Shown here piece after piece: positions 1 through 7,773 of a stretch of DNA of 34,851 bases. The position numbers and the translations under genes are program-made. This DNA comes from Metapseudomonas boanensis (GTDB lineage: Bacteria > Pseudomonadota > Gammaproteobacteria > Pseudomonadales > Pseudomonadaceae). Each line of letters opens with the position of its first letter. Within the stretch, counting starts at the first letter, position 1. The stretch lies in assembly GCF_018704125.1 (NCBI RefSeq), contig NZ_JAGTIS010000028.1, positions 1 to 34,851 of the forward strand. The letters are read 5' to 3'. The notes under the pieces were generated by a model. The model saw nothing but the letters and a program-made list of their open reading frames with translations. It made no database searches and was not told where the DNA came from.

Positions 1-504
1 GTTCCAGACGACTTCCTGACCATTCTGCGGGATGGGGAAGGGATAGGCGGTCTGGAAGTTGGTCAGGCCATTGCCCCCTGCCACGAGCTGGGTGTTCTGG
101 GCGTTGGAGCGCACGGCGGCGTAGACGGAATCCGGGAGTGCGACGCTGCGGTGGCTGGGGTAGACCGGCAGCCGATACGAGTCGGGATAGCGCTTGAGCA
201 TGGCCAACTGGCCGGGGCTCAGCTTGTCCTTATATTGCTCCGCGTTCTGGGCGGAGATGGTGAAGAGCGGCTGTTCATTGGCGAAGGGGTCGTCGAGAAA
301 GCCTTGGGCGTTCTGCTTGCCACTGTTCGCGTCGAGGCCGCCGGTCCAGGCGGGGATGCTGCCGTCGGCATTGCCGGCCTGCTCCGCACCGAGCGGGGTC
401 AGGGTCTTGCCGAGCTGAGCGGCTTGTTCCGGGGGGACGGCGGCCAGCGCCGCGCCGGCCAACAGGGAGAGGCTCAGGGTCGTGCTTTGCATCAAGAATT
501 TCAT
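1..504 (-). CDS. DUF1329 family protein, N-terminal part (runs off window)
   Basis: Reading leftwards from the ATG at 504, 168 codons stay open to the window edge, so the C-terminus is missing. The product begins with a signal peptide (MKFLMQ, then a Leu/Ala-rich core ending ALAA). It continues with the family's characteristic start: EQAAQLGKTLTPLGAEQAGN, then GSIPAWTGG, and later YPDSYRLPVYPSHRS. DUF1329 proteins are exported, have an outer-membrane lipoprotein-sorting-like fold, and are usually encoded beside DUF1302 proteins in clusters for hydrophobic compounds; their exact role is unsettled. An AGGAG ribosome site lies just before the ATG. The gene follows the DUF1302 gene by only 15 bp and is probably the last gene seen of the leftward operon. 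An envelope role in substrate uptake is inference. Confidence 0.88.
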   Translation of the reverse strand, partial: MKFLMQSTTLSLSLLAGAALAAVPPEQAAQLGKTLTPLGAEQAGNADGSIPAWTGGLDANSGKQNAQGFLDDPFANEQPLFTISAQNAEQYKDKLSPGQLAMLKRYPDSYRLPVYPSHRSVALPDSVYAAVRSNAQNTQLVAGGNGLTNFQTAYPFPIPQNGQEVVWN

Positions 505-519
505 GGTCTGCTCTCCTGC

Positions 520-2403
520 TCAGAAGGACAAGCCGACGCTGAACGCGATGAAATCGCGATCGACGTTGGTGTTGTAATCGCCGCCGAAGAAATCGGTGTA
601 CGACAGGCTGGCGTTGTAGGTATTGCGGTACTCGGCATCCACGCCCAGGCTGATGGCCTTGCTGCCTTCGTTGAAGCCGGGCTCAGGACCATAACCGTCA
701 ACATCGTGGGACCAGGCCAGGTTCGGCTTGAGGGTCACCGCCGGAATCAGGTCGGTGTATTCCCAGATCGCGCGAGCGCGATAGCCCCAGGAGGTGGTGG
801 TGAGGAACCCCTTGTCGTTGCAGTTCTGCGGCGTGGCGGAGCTGGCGAGGCACAGGTTGTTGTCCGGGAGCAACTCGCCCTGGCCGAATACCCCATCGCG
901 GCCGTAGCGCAGGCCGCCTCGGCCTTCCAGATCCCCGACATGCACCACGCCGATCTCGCCGACCAGGGTCAGGCGGTCGGCGCCCATGACTTGATCGAAG
1001 AAGTGCACGGCGGTGATCTGTGCCTGGGTCACGGGTTTGCGTTGATAACCCTGCACCAGCGCGTTGTTGGTGGCCTGGTACGCCCCCGAGGAGAGCAGCG
1101 GCGAGACGGCGGCGACGCCCGTGCCGGCGAGGACCTGATCGTTGCCGTTGAGTTGCAGCGGCAGGTTGGGCCGGTAGCTGATTTCCCCGGAGAGGGCGGT
1201 GCCGCTCGGCAGGGTGGTGGCGAAGCTCAGGCCATAGAGGCGGATATCCTCCGGGTAGGTCACCTGATACTGCGAGGTGCCGAGGCGATAGGCGCCGATC
1301 AACTGCTGGCCGGCGGGCGAGCCGGCGACGCCGGCACAGGCCGCCGGGTCGACGATGCCGAGGTTGGCGCAGAGCTGCGGGACGAAGGACAGGTCGGCGA
1401 CGTTCGGGCTGGCGATCGAACTGACGTAGGGCTGACGACTGTGATAGTTGAGAAAGTAGGCGCCGAATTCGGTATCCAGGCTGGGCACGAACCAGCGCAG
1501 GGCGGCGCCCCACTGGCCGCCATCGCGTGCCTCGTCATCGCGGGCACGCGGCACCTCGATGCCTTCGGCGCCGAGAGTGATGCCGAAGGGGCTGAGGGCG
1601 GCCTGGGCCAGCGGATTGGCGCTGAGATTCGGGCCGACCGGCAGGGGCTGGCAGCCATCGGCGACGAAATCGCTCTGCGAGAAGAAGGTGCCGCAGTTGT
1701 CCACCACCGTCTGCTGCCAGTCGAGCTGGTAGAAGGCTTCGGCGGTCAGGTTCTCGGTCAGGTTCTGCGACAGGTAGAACATGTTGACCGGGATCAGGCC
1801 TTCCTTGATCTCGGCACCGGGGCGGCGGAAGGCGGACACGTCGATCGGGTTGATGACGTTGATCCCGCCCTGGATGAAGGTGCTCTCGCCCCAACTGACC
1901 ACCTGCTTGCCCAGGCGCACGATGCCGGGCAGTTCGCCGATCACGTAGTTGTGATAGACGAAGGCATCCAGCAGTTCGGCGCCAGAAGCCTTGGCGCCTT
2001 CCTTGCGGCCGCTGTCGTCGATGTCCTTGAACAGGCGGCTCTCGTCCTTCAACTCGAAGTCGTACCAGTACTTGCCGCGCACGAAGAGCCCGGTCTCGCC
2101 GTACTTCAGCTCGAGGTCGTGGATGCCCTTGAAGATCTTCGAGAAGGTCTCGCCCTTCTTGAAGTTCAGTCGGCCGTCGTCGGTGACGCTGGCATCGCCC
2201 TTGCCGCCGTTGGTGGCGCCGACCAACTCGGGATCGGCGCCACGCAGTGCCCAGCTGGCGCCGACGCTGAGCGAGGAGTCGAACTGCCCTTCGATCTCAC
2301 CGAGGTTGAAGTTCAGGCCGAACGCTGGCGTGGCCAGGCTGCCGGCCAGCGCAGTGGCCAGCGGTAGGCGGGCGCGCCGCCAGGTAAATCGCGTGTTGCT
2401 CAT
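520..2403 (-). CDS. DUF1302 family outer-membrane protein
   Basis: This 627-residue protein begins with a Sec-type signal peptide (basic MSNTRFTWRRAR, then a hydrophobic stretch ending near TPAFG). The mature part starts with LNFNLGEIEGQFDSSLSVG, typical of DUF1302. The chain is rich in aromatic-alternating beta-strand segments and ends in Phe (FIAFSVGLSF), as outer-membrane barrels commonly do. DUF1302/DUF1329 pairs recur in Pseudomonas clusters for steroids, terpenes and other poorly soluble carbon sources, so a role in bringing the substrate across the outer membrane is likely but not shown. An AGAGGT ribosome site precedes the ATG. The gene lies 123 bp after the acyl-CoA ligase and is followed closely by the DUF1329 gene. 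A long open frame on the opposite strand here is a high-GC shadow. Confidence 0.9.
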   Translation of the reverse strand: MSNTRFTWRRARLPLATALAGSLATPAFGLNFNLGEIEGQFDSSLSVGASWALRGADPELVGATNGGKGDASVTDDGRLNFKKGETFSKIFKGIHDLELKYGETGLFVRGKYWYDFELKDESRLFKDIDDSGRKEGAKASGAELLDAFVYHNYVIGELPGIVRLGKQVVSWGESTFIQGGINVINPIDVSAFRRPGAEIKEGLIPVNMFYLSQNLTENLTAEAFYQLDWQQTVVDNCGTFFSQSDFVADGCQPLPVGPNLSANPLAQAALSPFGITLGAEGIEVPRARDDEARDGGQWGAALRWFVPSLDTEFGAYFLNYHSRQPYVSSIASPNVADLSFVPQLCANLGIVDPAACAGVAGSPAGQQLIGAYRLGTSQYQVTYPEDIRLYGLSFATTLPSGTALSGEISYRPNLPLQLNGNDQVLAGTGVAAVSPLLSSGAYQATNNALVQGYQRKPVTQAQITAVHFFDQVMGADRLTLVGEIGVVHVGDLEGRGGLRYGRDGVFGQGELLPDNNLCLASSATPQNCNDKGFLTTTSWGYRARAIWEYTDLIPAVTLKPNLAWSHDVDGYGPEPGFNEGSKAISLGVDAEYRNTYNASLSYTDFFGGDYNTNVDRDFIAFSVGLSF

Positions 2404-2526
2404 GTTCGCTACCTCTTGTTGTTGTTTTCACGCTGTTCGACTGGGATTTGCGGTACCGACTCCGGTGCTAAAGGAGGAACTGACGGATTTGCATAGGCTC
2501 TGCGTCGACGCTGGCAGTGCTGCCGG

Positions 2527-4452
2527 CTACGGCGTGGAGGTCGATGCGGTTGCTGGCAGCCACTCGACCTGGAAGCTGTAGCGCCCCAGACGAGAGGCCA
2601 AGGTTTCCCGGTTGGAGCAGCCTCGGATGCAGGCGACCAGTCCACGGCGACTGTCCTGAACGACCTCCACCGAGATGCCGGATAGCCCCAGGTGTTCGAC
2701 TTCCTGCCGGACCACCCGGGCAACCTCCTGCTGCTGCAAGGCAGGCTTGAAAATCTTGCCCACGGCAGTCAGCGGCAGTGCTTCGAGTATTTCGATGCGT
2801 TTGGGCACGGCGGCCCGCTCGCTGATGTTGTGACTGGCGAACGCCTGGAGTTCTTCCACGGTGCAAGCCTGCCCCTGGCGTAGCTGGACATAGGCCACAG
2901 GGACCTCGCCCGAGTAGGCGTCCGGGCTGCCCACTGCCGCGGCCATGGCGACCGCCGGATGGGCCTGCAGGGCCTCCTCGATCTGCTTGGGATCGATGTT
3001 GTGGCCACCGCGGATGATCAGCTCCTTCTTGCGCCCGGTCAGCCAGAAGTAGCCCTGCTCGTCCTGACGCCCCAGATCACCCGTGTTCAGCCAGCGCTGA
3101 CCGTTGATATCGATCCAGATGCCTCTGTTATGGCTCTCGTCCAGATACCCGTCGAACAGGTTCGGACCGCTGATGGTGATCACGCCGATCTCGTCCGCCC
3201 CTGCATCACGCACGTAGGCTCCGGCATCATCCAGCACGACGGCGCGCATATCCTGGTAGGCGATCCGTATGCCGATGGAGCCAATGTGGCGTTCGCCATG
3301 GGGAGGATTGACCGAGGAAACACAGGCGCCTTCGGTGAGGCCGTAGCCTTCGAGGATCTTCACCCCGGTCCGCTGCTCGAACTCGCGGAAGAGCTCGACC
3401 GGCATCGGTGCGGCGCCACACAACGCATAGCGCAGGCTGGACAGATCGCGGCCCGACAACTCGGTCTGCAGGAGCGCGGCATAAACGGTGGGAACGGCGG
3501 AGAAGAAGTTGATGCCGAAGTGTTCCACCATCTCTCCGAATCGGGCGATCACGCCCTCGCCACGGTAGCCTTGCGGCGTGCCGAGAATCACGTGGTCGCC
3601 GAGGGTCCAGGGCATCAGGCCCGTCACCAGTTGTCCGTTGACGTGGAACAGCGGCAAGCCGCAGAAAATGACCTGGCCATTGTTGCGCGGTGCCAGGTGG
3701 GCAGTCATGGCCCAGGCGTTGAACACTTCGGAGCCATGAGTGCGGGTGGCGATCTTGGGCAGCCCGGTGGTGCCGCCGGTGCAGAAGAACGAGGAACGCT
3801 CCTCTGGGCGGATCTGCCGGCCGCTTTTGAGGTGCGTGCCAGGCTGCGCATCCATCAGCGCGCGCAGATCATGTATCGAGGTGCCCTTGTGCAGTTCGCG
3901 CTCCTTCTCTGCCAGGGAGCGGAGGGCTTCTCCTTGAGCCTTGCCGACATAGGGCTCCATGCCGACCCAGACGATGTGCCGGACCTCAGGCAGTCGGTCC
4001 AGTTGCGAGGCCAGCTTGGGCCACAGGTCGCTACCCGGCGTCGGCGCCAGGGTCACGACCACGGATGCCTTGGCGGCCTGCAGCAGGCTGGCGATCTGCC
4101 CGGCCTCCAGCAGCGGGTTGATCGCCATGACGATACCGGCCGCCTCGCCACCCCAGATGGTGAAGTGGGTCTCCGGCAGGTTGGGCAGGATGAAGGCGAT
4201 CACTTCGCCGGGCGTAATGCCCAGGTCATGGAACGCATTCGCTGCGCGGGTGATATCCGTGAAGAGCTCGGAATAGCTCCAGTCGTGGGTGTTCCTGAAG
4301 TCTGTGGCGTCGGCGAAGAAACTCAGCGCGGGCGCATCCGGGGTGCGCTCGGCGGTGCGTCTCAGTGCTTCATAGGTACTGGAAGCCAGACCACGCTCCG
4401 ATAAGGGGACTTGCTCGAGTTCCCTGATGTCATTCAGGCACTGCACGGTCAT
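2527..4452 (-). CDS. AMP-dependent acyl-CoA synthetase/ligase
   Basis: This 641-residue enzyme of the ANL superfamily activates a carboxylic acid with ATP and CoA through an acyl-adenylate. The ATP-binding motif SSFFCTGGTTGLPK lies near residues 220-233. YGLTEG (motif A5) and TGDLGRQDEQGYFWLTGRKK (hinge region) follow, and the catalytic Lys is about residue 566 in TAVGKIFKP. About 70 residues follow that Lys; this tail is seen in long AMP-binding proteins of this type and is not a fusion. The start codon overlaps the stop of the upstream FAH gene (TGATG), indicating translational coupling. In context it probably activates the carboxylated side chain or a ring-cleavage fragment for beta-oxidation. 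The substrate is not predictable from sequence. Confidence 0.93.
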   Translation of the reverse strand: MTVQCLNDIRELEQVPLSERGLASSTYEALRRTAERTPDAPALSFFADATDFRNTHDWSYSELFTDITRAANAFHDLGITPGEVIAFILPNLPETHFTIWGGEAAGIVMAINPLLEAGQIASLLQAAKASVVVTLAPTPGSDLWPKLASQLDRLPEVRHIVWVGMEPYVGKAQGEALRSLAEKERELHKGTSIHDLRALMDAQPGTHLKSGRQIRPEERSSFFCTGGTTGLPKIATRTHGSEVFNAWAMTAHLAPRNNGQVIFCGLPLFHVNGQLVTGLMPWTLGDHVILGTPQGYRGEGVIARFGEMVEHFGINFFSAVPTVYAALLQTELSGRDLSSLRYALCGAAPMPVELFREFEQRTGVKILEGYGLTEGACVSSVNPPHGERHIGSIGIRIAYQDMRAVVLDDAGAYVRDAGADEIGVITISGPNLFDGYLDESHNRGIWIDINGQRWLNTGDLGRQDEQGYFWLTGRKKELIIRGGHNIDPKQIEEALQAHPAVAMAAAVGSPDAYSGEVPVAYVQLRQGQACTVEELQAFASHNISERAAVPKRIEILEALPLTAVGKIFKPALQQQEVARVVRQEVEHLGLSGISVEVVQDSRRGLVACIRGCSNRETLASRLGRYSFQVEWLPATASTSTP

Positions 4453-5573
4453 CAGGCTTCCTCCACGACACGGTTACGTTGCACACCCAGGTTGACCACG
4501 CCGTCGGCACTGCTGATACGAGCCTCGACCACATCGCCAGGCTTGAGGTATTGCGACCGGCTCTCTTGGGCCTTGAGGAACATTTGCCATTTGGTGGCTT
4601 CCGGCAGCAGGGCAGCGATGCGCTGCTTGGCGGGGGACGGGATCGTCAGGGCGCAGCCCGCCGGAGTGCCGGTGGCGATCAGGTCGCCGGCGTCGAGATC
4701 TTGTACGGAGGAGAGTTCAGTCAGCGTTTCGGCGGGGCCGTAGACCAGGTTGGCCGTGCTGTCGCTCTGACGCACCTGGCCATTGACCGTCAGGCGCAGC
4801 TGCAGGGCCTTCAGGTAATGCATGTCCTTGGCATCCAGCAGGCAGAGGTAGGGGCCGACCGGGCCGAAGGTGCGGAAGCTCTTGCCCTTGTAGAACTGCA
4901 TCTGGGGAATCTGGATGTCGCGGGCCGAGTAGTCGTTGACGATCACGACACCGGCGATGAACTCATGCAGGTTGGCGTCGGTAACGGCAACGGTGCCGTT
5001 GATCGCGCGCTTCATCACCAGTCCCAGCTCGATCTCGTAGTCCAGGAAGCGCACGTTGCGTGGCTTGATCAGGTCGCTGTCCGCTGCCACCAGGCAACTC
5101 GTCGCCTTGGTGAAGATCATGTTGTACTTCTTCGCGTCAGGGTCCATGCCCGACTCGATCATGTGCTGGCGGTAGTTGGCGCCCTGGCAGACGAATTGCT
5201 GATTGCGGGTCAGCGGCGACAGGAGTTTCACCGCGCCCTCATCCAACTCGGTACCTCTCACTTGAGCGAGGTCCTCGATACGGTTCTGTCGAATGAATTC
5301 ACCGGTGGTTTCAAAGGTACCGGGGACGACCGTGATACGGCCCTGGCGTATCACACCCCAGTGGATACCGTTCTCATACTCAAAGCGGACTACGTGTACA
5401 GCAGACATTGAAGGCACTCCTGGAGCAGTGTCGGTCCCGCGCTCGGTGGCGCGAGGACTTTGGTGTTGTTCTGAAATTGGTCCGGCAAGGCTGTAGACCA
5501 GCGAGCCGCCAGCGATCAAAGCGCCGGCTTTGAGCACATCCCGCCGGCCTAGCCTGGTTGAATTGCCTGACAT
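4452..5573 (-). CDS. FAH-fold hydrolase with Tat-like signal (paralogue 1)
   Basis: This is a 373-residue member of the fumarylacetoacetate hydrolase fold family, which splits C-C bonds of acylpyruvate-type products or isomerises them using Mg2+/Mn2+. Probable metal ligands are Glu180 and Glu182 (DYEIELGLV) and Asp214 (VIVNDYSARD); Lys in FYKGKSF is also conserved with the second copy at 15175. Oddly, residues 6-32 look like a twin-arginine export signal (RLGRRDVLKAGALIAGG). An internal ATG at 5408 (residue 56) has a good AGGAG ribosome site and matches the N-terminus of the second copy, so a 318-residue cytoplasmic form is equally possible. No clear ribosome site precedes 5573, which lies 10 bp after the dioxygenase stop. 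The family call is firm; start and location are open. Confidence 0.88.
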   Translation of the reverse strand: MSGNSTRLGRRDVLKAGALIAGGSLVYSLAGPISEQHQSPRATERGTDTAPGVPSMSAVHVVRFEYENGIHWGVIRQGRITVVPGTFETTGEFIRQNRIEDLAQVRGTELDEGAVKLLSPLTRNQQFVCQGANYRQHMIESGMDPDAKKYNMIFTKATSCLVAADSDLIKPRNVRFLDYEIELGLVMKRAINGTVAVTDANLHEFIAGVVIVNDYSARDIQIPQMQFYKGKSFRTFGPVGPYLCLLDAKDMHYLKALQLRLTVNGQVRQSDSTANLVYGPAETLTELSSVQDLDAGDLIATGTPAGCALTIPSPAKQRIAALLPEATKWQMFLKAQESRSQYLKPGDVVEARISSADGVVNLGVQRNRVVEEA

Positions 5574-5583
5574 GGCGGCAGCG

Positions 5584-6672
5584 CTACCCGAACATCCGCA
5601 TGAGCGTTATCAGCTTGCGCAGCGACAGGTCCGGGCTGTGTCGCAGGTTGCGGTACAGCGCGCGCAGACTGGCCAGGCCCAGCGTGGGCTTGATGAAACT
5701 CTTGGGCATGCGCTGCCCCCACTGCGCCATGGCCTCGGGGCTGACGAAATGGATGCCGGTGGGCTCCGTGGCGGTGAAGATGTCGCCGTCGCAGTAGTGC
5801 TCGTGCTTGTCGCCCCAGGGGTCCTGCCAGTAGTCGAAGATCTGGCTGCCCAAGGTGTGCCGGCCGATGCCCCAGGCATGACGCCAGCCCCGCTCGCGCA
5901 GCACGCGCTGCCCCATACCCACGGCATCGGCATCCACGAGCTCATAAGCGCTGTGGCTGTAGGTCGCCATGAAGCCCTGGGCGATGGCGAGGGTATGGTG
6001 ATCGGCGGGAGTCTCACCCAGGTCCAGGCGCATGAAGGCGACGATGGGCGAGCCATCCGGGAGCACCTGTACATCGCTGGGAATGAACCCCAAATGCTGC
6101 GTGTACCAGGCACAGGTCGCCTGGTAGTCAGCGACTTCCACAACGACATGGCCGAGCTTGAGGACTTCCGGCGGCGCTACCGGCGGTCGCTGCGTGCTGT
6201 TGACTCGCGGATGCTCGACCAGATTCAGCAGAAGGGCGGCTCTATGCGGCAGCGGCTCACAAGGGGCCTGTCCGTAGATGGCTTCGACGATGAATCCGGA
6301 GGGGTCAACCAGCCTGACCTGTTTTCCGCCTCCCGGATGGCTGCACGCTCCGACGGAAGAGGCGCCGCTGAGCTGGCTCAGGCGGTTCAAGTCATCCAGG
6401 CTGCGAACCTCCAGCCCGAAACCGAGAAAACGCGCCTGCGCCGCGCGGTGGATGCGGTAGCAGTAGGGAGATGGAGCGGCCGTACGAAGATAGAGCGTAT
6501 CGGCATCTCGATGGCTGACCGTCAGACCGAAGTCGGTCAGGAAGCGTGCCGCCTCATCGAGGTCGGGACGCTCGAAGATCAGGTGAGCAAGGCGTTGAGC
6601 CTTGGCCGTGGGGGCGGGGTGCCGGGCCGGTTGTGGTGTCGCCAGCCGGGGCATTTCAGTTCTGCTGCTCAT
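5584..6672 (-). CDS. Type I extradiol dioxygenase-like VOC protein (paralogue 1)
   Basis: This 362-residue protein has two glyoxalase-like (VOC) domains, the architecture of BphC-type catechol 2,3-dioxygenases. The catalytic second domain carries the expected Fe(II) ligands His175 (LKLGHVVVEV), His240 (YSHSAYEL) and Glu291 (KHEHYCDGD). The acid/base His in DHHTLAI (225/226) and Tyr281 (IFDYW) are also present, so ring cleavage between or beside vicinal hydroxyls is plausible. A C-terminal tail of about 40 residues beyond the second domain is shared with the copy at 14011 but absent from the one at 9108. It is the first enzyme gene of the leftward operon, after the TetR gene. The start at 6672 has a weak ribosome site; an ATG at 6654 is an alternative. 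Confidence 0.88.
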   Translation of the reverse strand: MSSRTEMPRLATPQPARHPAPTAKAQRLAHLIFERPDLDEAARFLTDFGLTVSHRDADTLYLRTAAPSPYCYRIHRAAQARFLGFGLEVRSLDDLNRLSQLSGASSVGACSHPGGGKQVRLVDPSGFIVEAIYGQAPCEPLPHRAALLLNLVEHPRVNSTQRPPVAPPEVLKLGHVVVEVADYQATCAWYTQHLGFIPSDVQVLPDGSPIVAFMRLDLGETPADHHTLAIAQGFMATYSHSAYELVDADAVGMGQRVLRERGWRHAWGIGRHTLGSQIFDYWQDPWGDKHEHYCDGDIFTATEPTGIHFVSPEAMAQWGQRMPKSFIKPTLGLASLRALYRNLRHSPDLSLRKLITLMRMFG

Positions 6673-6712
6673 TGTTCTTGTTGTCCGGTTTTCTGGAGCA
6701 AATAGGGACCCG

Positions 6713-6733
6713 CACCCCTGAATTGCAGGGGTG
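6713..6733. repeat. Inverted repeat between TetR and dioxygenase genes
   Basis: CACCCCTG and CAGGGGTG form a perfect 8-bp stem around the 5-nt loop AATTG. It lies in the 86-bp gap between the TetR stop and the dioxygenase start. There is no T-run on the leftward-transcribed strand, so it may act as an attenuator, an mRNA-stabilising hairpin or a protein site rather than a full terminator. Confidence 0.5.
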
Positions 6734-6758
6734 TTGTCGAATGGAGTCGGTTACGAGA

Positions 6759-7397
6759 TCAGTCGAGTGGGGGGAGGGCGGGCAATTCCATTGTCGCCAA
6801 CGCACGGGCCTCCTCTGGCGGTACACCCAAGGCTCGGAGCACGAACTCGGCCGTGTCAGTGCCCGATTCGCGCCATGTCTTGTGCCCTTCCAGCACCAGG
6901 AAAATCGAGCCCAGGACGCTGCTCGATATCAGTGTCATGACTGACAGCAATTGCTCCTGCTGGAACTTGTAGCGCCCACTGGCTAGTCCGCTCAGCAGAT
7001 CCGTAGTCGCCTGGCTGGCGAACATCTCGCGTAACGCGGAATTGCTCATGGCGAACTTATGGATGAACGCGCCCCACTGGGAATCCTCGTGTGCACGACG
7101 GATGAAGAGTCGAATGCCATTGGCGAGGCGTTGAGCCGGATCGGAGAGGGTGCTGAAGCTTTTCTTGACGCGTTCGTGCATCTCCCCGGCGAGGTGGCTG
7201 GCGACCGCCTCGAACAGGCTCTCCATGCTCTCGACGTTGCTGTAGATGGTTCCGCGCGCGACGCCCGCCTCTTGGGCAAGGTCGAGGATGTTCACCTGGG
7301 AAGTGCCTTTGGCAGCGAACAGGCGAAAGGCGGCCTGATGAATGCGGCGCTGTGTGGGATTAAGGGCTTCCACGCTTTTTTCTCCAGGATTGTTCAT
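6759..7397 (-). CDS. TetR family transcriptional regulator
   Basis: This 212-residue protein has an N-terminal TetR DNA-binding domain: RRIHQAAFRLFAAKG, then the helix-turn-helix at about residues 32-60 (ILDLAQEAGVARGTIYSNV). A helical ligand-binding region follows. The frame opens upstream at a GTG (7412), but that codon lies inside a perfect palindrome that looks like the operator, so the ATG at 7397 is preferred. It sits between the two divergent catabolic arms, points the same way as the left arm, and probably represses both arms and itself, with a pathway intermediate (possibly an acyl-CoA) as inducer. Ligand and repression are inferred from family and position. Confidence 0.92.
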   Translation of the reverse strand: MNNPGEKSVEALNPTQRRIHQAAFRLFAAKGTSQVNILDLAQEAGVARGTIYSNVESMESLFEAVASHLAGEMHERVKKSFSTLSDPAQRLANGIRLFIRRAHEDSQWGAFIHKFAMSNSALREMFASQATTDLLSGLASGRYKFQQEQLLSVMTLISSSVLGSIFLVLEGHKTWRESGTDTAEFVLRALGVPPEEARALATMELPALPPLD

Positions 7398-7406
7398 GGG
7401 GTGATT

Positions 7407-7420
7407 GAACACGCGTGTTC
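7407..7420. promoter_or_regulatory. Probable TetR operator 1 (perfect palindrome)
   Basis: GAACACGCGTGTTC is a perfect 14-bp palindrome ending 10 bp upstream of the preferred TetR start codon. A one-mismatch copy lies 151 bp away in the same intergenic region. Length, symmetry and position fit an autoregulatory TetR site. Confidence 0.75.
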
Positions 7421-7557
7421 TTTTGCCGTCAACATGGTTTTTCGATCAATAGTCCTTCGTGCGGCGTAGAAAATGATATAAGCGCAATTTGTCAGGGTCT
7501 TATGGGGTTTGTGCATGTTTTGTCAGGTCTGTCGAGGTGTTGTGTATTGACTTGATT

Positions 7558-7571
7558 GGACACGCGTGTTC
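7558..7571. promoter_or_regulatory. Probable TetR operator 2
   Basis: GGACACGCGTGTTC matches operator 1 at 13 of 14 positions. It lies just downstream of a TTGACT -35-like box, where bound repressor would block the rightward promoter. Its centre is 151 bp from operator 1. Confidence 0.72.
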
Positions 7572-7773
7572 AGCTTTTGGGTCTAAGGCTCACCCTTCGC
7601 AGGGGCATCAAGCCGGCCGGGTCGATGCGATCTCTACGCACGCTCACCTGCAGGCTGGCTGTACCCCGGGAAGATGAAGGCCGAACGAGTGCCATGATTG
7701 CCGGCCTGATGCGCGAGAGGGTATCGATCCATCGTGAAGGCAGGCCGGCTTCTCATCAGCTGAAGGACACTAC

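Larger units (their letters stand above)
7398..7773. promoter_or_regulatory. Divergent control region of the catabolic island
   Basis: These 376 bp separate the leftward TetR/dioxygenase operon from the rightward Old Yellow Enzyme operon, and no convincing gene lies here. The region contains the two operator-like palindromes listed separately. A TTGACT -35-like box at 7547-7552 immediately precedes the second palindrome, and there is a direct repeat TTTGTCAGG (starting near 7488 and 7518). An A/T-rich segment near 7468-7480 could hold the leftward -10. Promoter boxes are by eye only. Confidence 0.6.

Noticed and set aside
151-2367. 738-residue rightward open frame opposite the DUF1302 gene
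   Set aside because: Long frames without stops are common on the opposite strand of GC-rich genes. This one has no recognisable domain, while the leftward frame has a signal peptide and family motifs.
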